This document shows positions 1 through 10,344 of a DNA stretch of 64,000 nucleotides, one piece after another; position 1 is the first letter of the stretch; each line of letters begins with the position of its first letter. The DNA comes from Solicoccozyma terricola. Taxonomy: Eukaryota; Basidiomycota; Tremellomycetes; Filobasidiales; Piskurozymaceae. The notes under the pieces are model-generated. The model ran no database searches and was not told the DNA's origin. It saw only the letters and a program-made list of their open reading frames with translations. Both the position numbers and the translations under genes were made by a program. The DNA lies in NCBI GenBank assembly GCA_001600875.1, contig BCLD01000019.1, forward strand, positions 481,057-545,056, given 5' to 3'.

Positions 1-62
1 GGGGGGTTACTGTGTTGTGGGTATCTTCACGGATCTGACGCGCTTGGGTGTGCAAATTCCAG

Positions 63-540
63 GCTAGGTTCTTTGATAATGATATCAACCAAGTACCGAA
101 GATGGCTTTGACTGTCGGTGTGGCGACGGTATTGGAGGCGAGGGAGATCAGTGAGTGTTCACACTGTCTATCGGTCTGAAAGGATTGGAATAAGGCAACC
201 TTATTGACTTGATCTCTCCTTTTCCCTCCCACCAGTCATCCTTATCACCGGTCGTCGAAAATCCCTCGCACTCTCTAAATGCATTGAGGAAGGAGTGAAT
301 CACCTGTGGACTGTCTCTGCGATCCAACTACACCCCTGGGCGCTGGTAGTATGCGATCACGATGCAACCGCCGAATTACGGGTCAAGACGGTCGATTATT
401 TCAAGTCGATCGAGAAAGTGCAGGAAGAAGTCGAGGCTAGGCATGCAAAGTTGGGTGGTGAACTGCGTGTGCAGACGAATGGGACGGAAGGGAGGGAAGG
501 GGAGGCGTTTAGGGCGGGTTTAGTGATGGGAGCGAGATGA
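63..540 (+). CDS. Glucosamine-6-phosphate deaminase, C-terminal part
   Basis: Converts glucosamine 6-phosphate to fructose 6-phosphate and ammonia in amino-sugar catabolism. Only the last two exons are visible: 63-150 (after an acceptor at 61-62) and 236-540, joined by a GTGAGT...CAG intron; phase closes to the TGA. The translation carries the family signature [20 protein letters not shown], then [20 protein letters not shown] and the [20 protein letters not shown] segment, all typical of NagB/GNPDA C-terminal halves. The tail after the conserved KYF-like stretch is short and Gly/Glu-rich. The 5' part lies outside the window, so active-site residues upstream cannot be judged. Family assignment is strong. 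Confidence 0.9.
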
Positions 541-712
541 TGAAGGGGGAGGATCTTTTCTGGGGAGACTGTTCTATTTTATCTGTATAGGGATTGTGGG
601 TGGAGCCATCGATACATCTCGTTGAATGTTCTCCATCTACACAAATGCCAACTATGCCATGCACCGTTGGGCGCTGGTCGCTGGTGTGGTTAGTATCCCT
701 CGATCTAATGGT

Positions 713-718
713 CACGTG
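713..718. promoter_or_regulatory. CACGTG palindrome upstream of ALG11
   Basis: The E-box sits in the context GTCACGTGAC, about 75 bp before the chosen ALG11 ATG. It also argues for the ATG at 791 rather than the in-frame ATG at 626, because the palindrome would otherwise be coding. Cbf1- or Pho4-class bHLH proteins bind this motif in fungi; binding here is inference. Confidence 0.4.
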
Positions 719-790
719 ACATTATCCACACTACCCACCAACGGCATCTGCCCCATTCAACATCATCCTCCACCACCACCCGCTCACCAG

Positions 791-3081
791 ATGCCTGGCC
801 GACGACCCCCTGGACCGCCTCGCGGCTCGGCTGGCCACCTCTCTCAACCTGACGCATCACCATGGTTTCTCCTCGTATCCTTCCTCCCGCTCGTCCTTCT
901 GCTCTTTGTTGGGATCATCATCTGGAGATTAGGTGTAATCAGGAATAGGAACCTCGTTAGGCGGTTGAAAGTCATCGAGGAGTTGGAGGAGGAGAGAAAA
1001 GGGTCCAAGGTTGTAGGGAAAGGCAAGAGAAAGGATGACAAAGTAATGGTAGGGTTCTGGCATCCTTATTGGTGAGCCGTGTCGCCTGCGATTACCCTCT
1101 TCTCTCGCTGAGTTGACATCCTACTTCGCGCGAGGTAGTAACGCAGGAGGTGGTGGCGAAAGGGTATTATGGACAGCCATCTCTTATCTCCAACGAACAC
1201 ACAGCGAAGACCTCATCTCGTTGGTGTACACTGGTGATTACCCCAGTGCATCCAAAAAGGAAATATTGGCCAAGGTCAAGGTGTGTGGTTTTCAGATGTT
1301 ATGTTGAAGTTCATGTCTATGACTAACGTACGTCGTTACAAACAGACACGGTTCGGTCTATCCATTCAACCCTCAACAATCCACTTCATCCCTCTCCCCT
1401 CTCGACACCTCGTAGATGACAATTACTGGACCAGATTCACGCTCCTTGGTCAAAGTCTAGGTAGTATGTGGATTGCTATGCAGGGTATCGGAGTGATTGG
1501 GAAGGATGGCCTGTGGGGTGATTTCTTCATTGGTTCGTTCCATTCTCCTTGTTTCTTCTCCCTTTCTCCTTTTCTAACACGGGTCCGACCCTGCCATCCT
1601 CAACGCTCTCCATAGATACGATGGGTTTCGCATTTACCTATCCTATCGTGCACTACTTTACCGGTGGAATGATACCCATCGCCGCATACATCCACTACCC
1701 AACCATATCAGAGGATATGGTATCCCGAGTTAAAGCTCGCAAACAAGGTTTAACGAATGATCAAAGCATAGCTGGGAGTGGGTGGAAGACCCTTGGGAAG
1801 ATTTGGTAGGCGATTTTTACTTCATTACAACAGGAGATAGCTGACGAGGTCACTCCACTGCAGGTATTATAAAGTCTTCACTAGGATGTACTCCCTTGCC
1901 CTTCTGTTTTCAGGGTACACGATGACCAACTCTTCGTGGACTCAAGCACATATCTCTTCTCTCCTCTATTCAGGTCGATCTTCTTACTTTTCAATGTTCA
2001 TGGCATTTCCAGAGGATGATGATAAATCGATTCGAGCCCTAGCTACTCAACCGCCGTCGAAGCAAGATAGTGACACCAATCATCAATCCGCTGAACCAGC
2101 TCAAAAGAGATGGGTAGGATGTCAAGTCGTGTATCCACCTTGTGATACCGCTCAATTAGTTCAATGTGGGAAGCTGGAGAAGAGAGAGAGGATCATTGTT
2201 TCGTTGTCTCAATTCAGGTGGGAGGCACAGAGCACTGTTTCGGCGGGACCTAGGGTTGACGTTCAATGTATAGACCGGAAAAGGAGCATTCTACTCAACT
2301 TCGAGCTCTTCATCTGCTCTTCAAGGACCACCCAGAGTACCGAGGCTTGACTGACGTCAAACAGAAAGTTAGACTCGTCATGATGGGAAGCTCCAGGAAT
2401 GTGGATGACGAGCGAAGGATAGAGGGTTTGAGATCGCTGGCAAGGGAGTTGGAAATCGAGGTGAGTATGTAGTGACGTGCTCACCGCGGATAATAATGCT
2501 GAGGTCATGGTGACCTTAGAACGACGTGGAGTTCATTGTCAATGCTCCTTACTCGGAAATCATCGCTTGGCTGGGACGTGGTAGTATAGGAATCAACACG
2601 ATGGTGGATGAGCACTTTGGAATCAACGTTGTTGAGTTCATGGTGAGTTGGTGGAGGTCCGTTGCGACGAACAGCCGGTTGATGCTCTTCTACATAGGCT
2701 GCAGGACTCATTCCACTAGTACATGCGTCGGCAGGCCCGTTGTTGGACATTGTCGTGCCTTTGAACGGCCAGCGTACTGGTGAGCTGACTAGGGGCGCAA
2801 TGACATGCTGCGACCCAGTCGCTGATTTTTTTTTAAATCACACAGGCTTCCACGCAACCGACTCGGCGTCATTCGCCACCTCGATCCACGATATCCTCAC
2901 CCTTCCTATTGCCGAGCAAACACGCATCCGACAAGCAAGCCGTCGTCTCGCACAGGATAGGTTCTCTCAAGAGCAGTTCGAGAAGGGTTGGGCGAAGGGG
3001 TGGAAGAAGATGAGAGAGCAGAAGAAGGCGTTGGAAGAGAATGAGAGAGAAAGGGAGGCAGGTGGGCGAAGAAAACGGTGA
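791..3081 (+). CDS. ALG11: GDP-Man:Man3GlcNAc2-PP-dolichol alpha-1,2-mannosyltransferase ALG11
   Basis: Adds the fourth and fifth mannoses to the lipid-linked oligosaccharide on the cytosolic face of the ER. Nine exons: 791-1071, 1139-1280, 1346-1532, 1616-1805, 1864-2217, 2274-2460, 2520-2642, 2698-2779, 2846-3081; phases close to a 593-residue protein. A single N-terminal membrane segment (about residues 19-43, WFLLVSFLPLVLLLFVGIII) is followed by the ALG11 hallmark GFWHPYCNAGGGGERVLW, whose Cys codon spans intron 1. The GT4 C-terminal donor-binding region EHFGINVVEFMAAGLIPLVH is intact across introns 6-8. The start at 791 is chosen over an upstream in-frame ATG. The C-terminus is charged (QKKALEENERERE). 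Confidence 0.95.
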
Positions 3082-3208
3082 TAACCGTATTGGCGAAGCA
3101 AAGTGCGAAAGCTAGTCACAATCATTTACGACGTACAGGGGTATAGAAATAAGTTAACCAATGCCCCCACCCCCAAGAGATCGCGACGAGTTTTATATAG
3201 TCCATCTA

Positions 3209-4547
3209 CTATCGTTTGATTGTCCTCATCAACGGCTGAAGCCATGCAGCTTTGATTTCTCGCTTCGGGACGATTATCCCGCCGCTGAGTTCTCTGATAA
3301 AGAAGTGAAATGAGCAAATTTCAGTTGGGGGAAGCGGATCCGTCAAGTTTTCCTTTTACTTACCTGGCCATCTTATTAGCACTCTTATAGAGGAGATGAG
3401 CGAACACTCCTTGATTGTTCCTCAACGCCAGCATCTCATTCGTGAGCTTTTCACCCGCAACATCTTCTAACTCCGTGATCTCTTCGATTCGCTTGTTTCT
3501 GGCATCCCAGTACTCCGCGATGTTGACGTGAGCTTTCTGATGAAGGAGCGTGTTACATTGAGTGAGTGTCGGTGGTACGATGGGAAGGCTCGGGTCTGGT
3601 GTAAAGAGCGTATAAGCGCGCATGCAGACGGCGTCTTCGTATTTCTTGAGAGGATGTTTCGGATCCACAGGCAGTCTCGCGAGACCAAACTGCAAGGCGC
3701 AACAAAAGTAAGATGGGGAGAAGGGAATGCGTAGAATAATGTCGTTTCGCTTCATGTTACTTACTTGTACGCAGAGGGTCTGCCAGAAAGCAAGCTTGCT
3801 TTGCTTCTCGGTGGAGAAAGTGGTGTATTCATCATTGTGGAATCTGCATTTTTTTTGGTGGGTGCATATGGTGTTCATGAGCTGTGGATCATTAGATGCA
3901 ATCACCAGAAAGATCCAAACTCACAGACTAATCTGACCCATTCGCGTTGTCAAGTCATCATCCACCGTGTGTTCCTCATCATCAGACGACCAATCATCCC
4001 AGCGTTTTAACCTTTCCGGATGGATGAAATGCCTTACCCCATTCGGGGAACCACGTTTAGTTTCCTTGATTCCAGGATGAACACGAGACGAGTCATCGAA
4101 ACTCGAACCCATACTGGTCGGAGAATGCTCAATACTCTCCCGTCTTCCAGAAGTACGAGTGGATTCCGAAAACTCTTTCGCCTTGGTTTCGAATTCCTTT
4201 TCGTGATTCAACGTGCCTATCGACAATTTGTCAAGTTGATATTTCGTGTAATCTTTTCCATCATCTCCTTCGTGGTCCGTCAGGTCATCGTTGTCGGGTG
4301 GGATGTAGCCATTGGTGATAGTCTCCCGCCATTGAGGGACCGTATTGTTGATCGGAGTCATGTCCCTCCCCTGTTTTCGGTGAATGATGTATCCGGAGAT
4401 CGATCAGTATGGTCTCGCCGTGTTCAAATACCATATATCAATACCAGAACGACCTCTCACCTTGTTCATGACTGTCTGCGGGACATGCGAAGAATGTCCA
4501 CTTGCAATCGAAGCATTACGGTACGCACCACGACGTCTTCGAGCCAT
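3209..4547 (-). CDS. Unrecognised acidic/low-complexity protein, 340 aa
   Basis: I do not recognise this protein. Five exons close in phase: 4547-4461, 4370-3925, 3843-3765, 3689-3364, 3293-3209. The first exon starts MARRRRGAYRNASIASGHSS, basic and Ser-rich. Residues about 60-175 are acidic and probably disordered (DDLTDHEGDDGKDY, WDDWSSDDEEHTVDDD). The C-terminal half looks folded, with helices such as FSTEKQSKLAFWQTLCVQFG, NKRIEEITELEDVAGEKL and ALRNNQGVFAHLLYKSANKM, ending REIKAAWLQPLMRTIKR. Exon 3 has an alternative in-frame acceptor near 3880. No signal peptide or membrane segment is visible. The smooth phase across four introns is the evidence that it is a real gene; function is unknown. 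Confidence 0.6.
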
Positions 4548-5811
4548 TCCGGCAACGACGGCGACGGCGGCGTTGATGAGGCGGTGCTGATGTCTCCCAG
4601 ATCTGCAGGTGGTTCGCCGTCCGGGTGATGGTATGGATGGGTGGGGGGGGNNNNNNNNNNNNNNNNNNNNGGGGGGGTGTGGTGGTGGTGCCGAGTAGTA
4701 TCTGTGAAAGAGAGAGTGTTTGTCGGGTGGGTGGATGATGATGTTGGGTGGGTGGGTGGGGTCACGACATGTACGACGAGTACGACTGCTTCCCTATCGT
4801 TATCTGAGACATTAGTTGTCCCACAACGTGACTCACCGGTAAAGTGTCACGTGCGCGGATAACAATACGGTGGCGACGAGGCAACGAGGCAACCAACAAT
4901 TGTAGTTCACTCTCTCCAACCAGCCCCTTTTATACCTGAAAACGAGGGAAAAAAAGGGAAAAAGGGGAAAAACGGTCTGGAAATAACGGGTCGTTAAAAA
5001 TCCAGGATTGTAAATTGATCAATAAGTGGGGTTGGGTGCGGTCGGTGCGATGAGGAAAGGGGTTCGAAAGAGTTCGAGCGTATCTGCCAGGTGCTGGTCG
5101 TTCTTCGTAAGACTTAGCTGCTTTCTGACTACCTGTATTATGATATTAGGACTGAAAGGCTAATACGCAGAGGACTTCTGTGACGATATTTCGAAAACTC
5201 ATGCGATCACGCAAGTTAGTTGCAGATCAATCTTCTTGCTCACCTCGTGTGTACGTGCGTAAGATATATCCAATCAAGTGTCGATGTGCTTGATATAGCG
5301 AACCTAAGCCGATGGTACGACCGGGATGAATTCAAAAGAGGGAAAGAGGGGGGCCGTAAACCCCCCCTCTTTATAGTGAGAGTGAATCATAATTCAGTGG
5401 CGAAACAAAAGAAAAATTGCATAAATAGTGGCAAAGTCGCTAGAGTGCAAAGTAGGCGTGAGAGGAGAGGAAAGAGGTGCAGCAATCCGAAGATTGCTGG
5501 AGAAGTTGGTCGATTGGTAGAGACGTTGGTCGATTGCGGGAGCAATACGCAGATTGCTGTACCAATCCGAGTGTGGCTGGACCAATCCAAATGTTGGTGT
5601 ACGTAGAGCAACTTTGTTGTAGGTAGGTCGAAACGAATGTACGAGCGAATAAGGTCAAATCGAGTAACGTTCGAGCCTAATGCGGATGGTGACGTGTCCA
5701 CGTCGGGTCAGTAGGCGGTATCCTTACAAAAGGTCGGTCATATAATGCAGGAATGGTATCCTTAAAAAGTACCTCATACAAAATGACGGATCCTCAGCGA
5801 TACAATTTCGG
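4548..5811. other. Intergenic region with a G-rich gap and degenerate repeats
   Basis: About 1.26 kb between the start of the unknown gene and the 3' end of ULA1. It holds an N-filled gap inside a GGTGGG-rich stretch (near 4641-4760), a CACGTG at 4849-4854, purine-rich AAAAGGG tracts near 4945-4975, and a degenerate repeat near 5490-5605 with GTTGGTCGATTG twice and several (C/G)CAATCC(G/A) elements. The short ORFs here show no plausible splicing or protein-like composition. Confidence 0.5.
4651..4670. other. Assembly gap (20 N) within poly-G
   Basis: Twenty Ns flanked on both sides by G runs (GGGGGGGG before, GGGGGGG after), about 100 bp upstream of the start codon of the minus-strand unknown gene. 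The true length of the G tract is unknown. Confidence 0.95.
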
Positions 5812-8375
5812 CTACAACTGAAATTTGTCTATCCCACCCTTGACGAGATCGACGATGCTCGTATTGTTCAACGGGACATACTGGCTTGTCACAAGCTTGA
5901 TGGTCTCTTGCGCCACAATTCCACCGAGGAACGCAGCTGTAGTGGGTATCGTCGACGCTCCTCCTCGGCACCTGAACCATTCGTGTAACATGGTCCTGTA
6001 ATCAACAGCAGAACTCTGGACTGGAGACGACACCTGGGGTTATCTCACTCACAATTCACCAACACAGTCCTCCACAAAATCCGGCACGTCCTCCGTCCAA
6101 CCTACTTGCTTCAACAGGTCCTTGACGCGTTGCAGCACAGCCTCCGTGTCACTCTGAAGATCTTCAACAGAGTCACCAGCATCCTCAGTTGGCCCATTGT
6201 CGCCTGGCCACCTCCCGTGTTGGATGTAGAACGCTTCTGAGCCGATGAAAGCGAGGTAATATGCCATCGATGTCGAGTCTTGCGAAAGTTCGGTGACTGG
6301 GATTAGGTAAATAAAAAATAAAAAATATCAGAGCCGCTCTTGACAGGGGGATCGAATCGCCGAAACCGTGTAACTCACCAATCTCATCCTTCTTGACGCT
6401 ACCTTCAACAACATCTCTCAAACTCTTCCCCCTACATACCATCAGTCCCCCCGAATTTCTCACAAAAGTCTCCACCTCCTCGTCCTCTACCGCACTATCA
6501 TCGAGACCCACCTCTCCCAACACCTCCTTCAAACACTTTTTGAACGTCTCGACATCATCACGAGCTCTCGATTTGAACAAGTTCTGCAGAGTGACGTAGG
6601 AGGTCGTGGATGCTTTCATGTCAGGGAGAGAGGAGGATAATGGGAGGAGAGAGGAGGAAGTGGGAAGTGTGGTGAAACGTTCAAGTGCGTGAAGCAGGAT
6701 CCAGAAGTTTTTGCTCTGTCGGATAGTTGGGGGATTTTTTTTTATGAGGCGCCAGCGTTTCTGCGCCTCGAGTGGGGATGATAACAACTCACCTCCTTGG
6801 ATATATTCTTACAAGACTCGTCATTGAACAACTCTTTCACCTGCGTTGGGATCTACAACAACGACGACGACACGGTTCGATTATTCCCTTTCTCCCAAGA
6901 TAACCGTCCCCCCCTCCCCCCTCGTGGCGGCGGCTGACTGGAAAACTCACCTCGCTAACCATCACAGCTCTATACGCCTGACTCTCAGCTTCTTCGTAGT
7001 TTTCTTCATCCAATGCTTTCCTATATCCAGCTAACAAATCTTTCAATTCATCTAGATCATCGTAAGTTGGGTTCATCCCCTCGTGCTGATGTTCGCCACA
7101 AACAAATCAGCTTGATCCCATGTAAATATGATCGTACAACACTCACTGTCTTCTTCCAATCTTCTACGCATTTGACTAATAGGATAACGTAGGGAACATG
7201 ACTATGTTCCATCGAATCCATACTCTCCATATCTAATCCCACCGCGTACTCTTTCAGCTCCTCGAAAGGGTTGTCGATTCGTAGGGTATGTAGGGTATCT
7301 GGATGAGTATCAACGACTGTTTCAACGCAGAGTGGTGTTAGCGGATGGTTTGAGAACACAGGTCAACATTGAGTGGTAGGGGAACTCACTACAATGCTCT
7401 CGATATTGCGTTCGAACGATACCTACGAATCCAGAGTTACGAACGGTGATCAGTGGGATATCTGGTGATTTTTTCTCATTATCCGATGCTGTGGAGGGGG
7501 ATGAACAGAGTGCAAATCCAAATGGGTCAGCGGGAGGGGGTTTCAGCGGAAGGAAAGGGGTTTGCAGGGGATCGCATTGTTTCACCTTTCCAGAGGAGAT
7601 CTGATAGAGTCAGCTCGAATTCAGGATCAAGGTTCACACCGAGGATCATAGTGAAGCTCAGGAACCAATCTGGGTTGTGTTCCAATAACTCTTTCGGGTC
7701 CTGTTGTCTCACCGTCAGTCTTTCCATCCGATCCACTCGCGCACCACTTTCAAAACTCACCGCATCTTTCCATTCTCCAACAACACTCCCATTCAATTCA
7801 CCCAATAAACCACAGGCTTCCTTGGCTGCTTTTTGACCTAGACTCTCTGGTACGAGGAAGAAGTTGGTAGAGATGTCGGAGGGCGTGGTGATATGTGGAG
7901 ATAGGATGGTGTAATGTGCGATTCCTGGTTGGGAGCATGTATGGAAAGTAGAGAACCGGATGGTGTTAGCTGGAGATATGTATTATATGTCAACCAGAGC
8001 AACGCGACGAACCTGGGAGGATCAAATTCTTCAAACTTTGACATCCTGTAGCGTCGACACCTATCAACAGGACTCGCGCTGATTCGAGGTTCTGTTGGCC
8101 CGAAGACGCCCAGAGGCTGGAAAGTAATACGTCAAGGTCAGGTGATGGAATCTAAGCTGTTTGGTGAGCGACATACCGGAGTTGTCGGTCATACCGTCTT
8201 GTCTTCGCATCAGGACGATACCTACGGACGACCAAAAACATCCAGTTCAGCTCGATATCTGAACGCCGAGAAATTTGCAGAAACGTGGGGATGTTGGGCA
8301 TCAGAGAGTAGGGAGCACGTACGATGGAATTGTCTGGGTCGACGTGGTTGCTTCCTGGACGGGCAGGGAGTCCAT
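5812..8375 (-). CDS. ULA1: NEDD8-activating enzyme E1 regulatory subunit (APPBP1/ULA1/NAE1)
   Basis: Pairs with UBA3 to activate NEDD8/Rub1 for cullin modification. Twelve exons: 8375-8323, 8221-8177, 8116-8013, 7924-7761, 7700-7586, 7488-7390, 7316-7147, 7085-6951, 6852-6793, 6715-6379, 6296-6053, 5995-5812; total 569 residues, near the family length. The N-terminal ThiF-fold hallmark [20 protein letters not shown] is followed by [20 protein letters not shown]. The middle holds [18 protein letters not shown] and [19 protein letters not shown], diagnostic for this subunit. It ends with [20 protein letters not shown] and the invariant FQL tail. No catalytic cysteine is expected in this subunit. 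It is divergent with the ketopantoate reductase gene. Confidence 0.95.
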
Positions 8376-8718
8376 GGTGGTGAGCGCAATTGGATGGTAA
8401 TGATGGGTATGGAGGCCCTCGGAGTTGCTTTGCAGTTGCTTGGGATGATTCGTCAGATATTTTCTAATTCGGCGCAAATCCGCGGTGCATTTTGTAAAAG
8501 TTGGCGATCGATTCAAAAAGTCCGAGGGTGGGCATCAGGCCAACATCTCCCTCAACTCAACACCAGCAGCTAGTCCCTCGTCGCCACATACATCCTCCTG
8601 CAAGGTAGCTGCTCTTCTTCCTGGTTCGTTGCGCGCCCCGGTGTAGCAATAGAGGACCCGATATCGTAGCGCACTGGCAGGGAGTGAAGCTCTTGATGCT
8701 GTCTCCGCTCTCTAGGTC

Positions 8719-10182
8719 ATGCGTATTCATGTGGTGAGTGGAAGTGCCATGTCGTGCTCGCGCTATGCCACTAATCGAGTCCATCCTACAATTCTCATCC
8801 CACAGCTCGGCATCGGCTCAATCGGAACCCTTCTTTCCCACCACCTTCGTCTCAGTGCAAGCAGGTCCCTCACGTCTCCCCATTCAATCTGTCTCCACGT
8901 CAACAAGTCTGGTCTGCCGACGAGTTTGCGGGGAAGGGTTGGGTTCGGAAAACAGGAAAGAGAATCCAATCGGAAAGACGGTGGAGGATGGAGGGAAGAA
9001 GCGTTGGAGCTGTTCCAGGGGACGAGAGATAATACATCAGCAGGAGGCGGGGTTCGGGAAGAACCTACCATCCCTTACTCTGTGCAACTATCAGTCGTCC
9101 GCGACAAGAACAAAGTCACATCCCAAGGTTACTCCGTCGAGATCTCCAATCCACATATATCATCTCACCCATTCTCCATCAATCAAAGACGTCCACTCAT
9201 CCATCGACTTAATCTCCAGGGATACGATTGCGATTCCTCAGACCCAATCGAGTCTCTCGTCGTCACGCTCAAATGTCCGGACACCCTGCCGGCACTCAAA
9301 GCGATTCAACATCGATTACAACCGCATTCGGTCATCACTTTGCTCCAAAATGGGATGGGAGTGTACGATGAGCTCTGTGAACGTCTCTGGTCGGATCCAT
9401 CGAAACGGCCGCAATTCATACTCGGATCGACGACGCATGGCGCTGCGATCGGTGGTGGCTGGTCAGCGCATCCACTCGGACCACGAAGAGTTGATGAAGA
9501 TGAACCACCACCAGGTGTTGTCCTCAAACGCACAGTTACACATCATGGAATGGGCGATATCAAGTTTTCAGTCGTCCCTGACCCACGAGGCGAAGTCGAC
9601 TTCGATTCCCGGTTGTTCTCAAGATCAGATTCACCGGAATTACCACTTCCTTCGTTGTCAACCCACGAGGCTACGGTATCATCACCGCTCGAACAAACTC
9701 TCGCCGCGCTTTTGGCGGTGACACCGTTGAATACGAGCTTGATACCTTCCCGAAAGATGCATCATCAATTGTTACTCAAGTTGATAATCAACGCTGCGAT
9801 AAATCCGATCACAGCGATTTTAGGCGTCAAGAATGGGGAATTGATAGGTAATTCAGCAGCCCATCGATTGATTCGAGAAGTTGCAGAGGAATCAAGTCAA
9901 GTCGTAGTTGCGTACTTGACCTCCTTGCAACAAACACCACTCGATGATCAACTGCAATCGCAATTTAATCCGACAATGGTAGAACGTCAAATAATTTCTG
10001 TATGTTCGAGAACAGCAACAAACACATCATCAATGCTGTCTGATGTGACACGGAGGAAACGTACGGAGATAGAATACATCAATGGGTATCTGGTGGCGCT
10101 CGGGAAGAGGGTGGGATTAAAGACGCCGGTCAATGACATGTTGATGTGGATGTTGAAGGCAAAGGCGGTTAGTTTGAGATAA
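8719..10182 (+). CDS. 2-dehydropantoate 2-reductase (ketopantoate reductase)
   Basis: NADPH-dependent reduction of ketopantoate to pantoate in coenzyme A synthesis. Two exons: 8719-8733 and 8806-10182. The 72-nt intron is a multiple of three and can be read through, but splicing creates MRIHVLGIGSIGTLLSHHLR, the canonical N-terminal Rossmann GxGxxG motif, so the 15-nt first exon is well supported. The C-terminal domain contains LLKLIINAAINPITAILGVK followed by NGEL, the family signature, and a helix with RTEIEYINGYLVALGKR. At about 463 residues it is longer than bacterial PanE because of polar inserts around residues 50-100 and 210-260. It could be another ketopantoate-reductase-family member rather than the pathway enzyme. 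Confidence 0.88.
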   Translation: MRIHVVSGSAMSCSRYATNRVHPTILIPQLGIGSIGTLLSHHLRLSASRSLTSPHSICLHVNKSGLPTSLRGRVGFGKQERESNRKDGGGWREEALELFQGTRDNTSAGGGVREEPTIPYSVQLSVVRDKNKVTSQGYSVEISNPHISSHPFSINQRRPLIHRLNLQGYDCDSSDPIESLVVTLKCPDTLPALKAIQHRLQPHSVITLLQNGMGVYDELCERLWSDPSKRPQFILGSTTHGAAIGGGWSAHPLGPRRVDEDEPPPGVVLKRTVTHHGMGDIKFSVVPDPRGEVDFDSRLFSRSDSPELPLPSLSTHEATVSSPLEQTLAALLAVTPLNTSLIPSRKMHHQLLLKLIINAAINPITAILGVKNGELIGNSAAHRLIREVAEESSQVVVAYLTSLQQTPLDDQLQSQFNPTMVERQIISVCSRTATNTSSMLSDVTRRKRTEIEYINGYLVALGKRVGLKTPVNDMLMWMLKAKAVSLR

Positions 10183-10344
10183 GAGCGGGGGAGGGGGGGG
10201 GGAGGAGGAGGAGTACGCGGCTTACAAGGCACAGAATAGATGGAAGCAAGGGCAGGCTCGAGGGCACCATTCACGAATGCAATGTCATGATCATATGAAA
10301 TCGTCTCTACAATTTCGTTAGTGTCGTCGAATGTTCAAATAGTT

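Noticed and set aside
2351..2358. TGACGTCA palindrome
   Set aside because: Lies within a coding exon of ALG11, so a regulatory reading is not supported.
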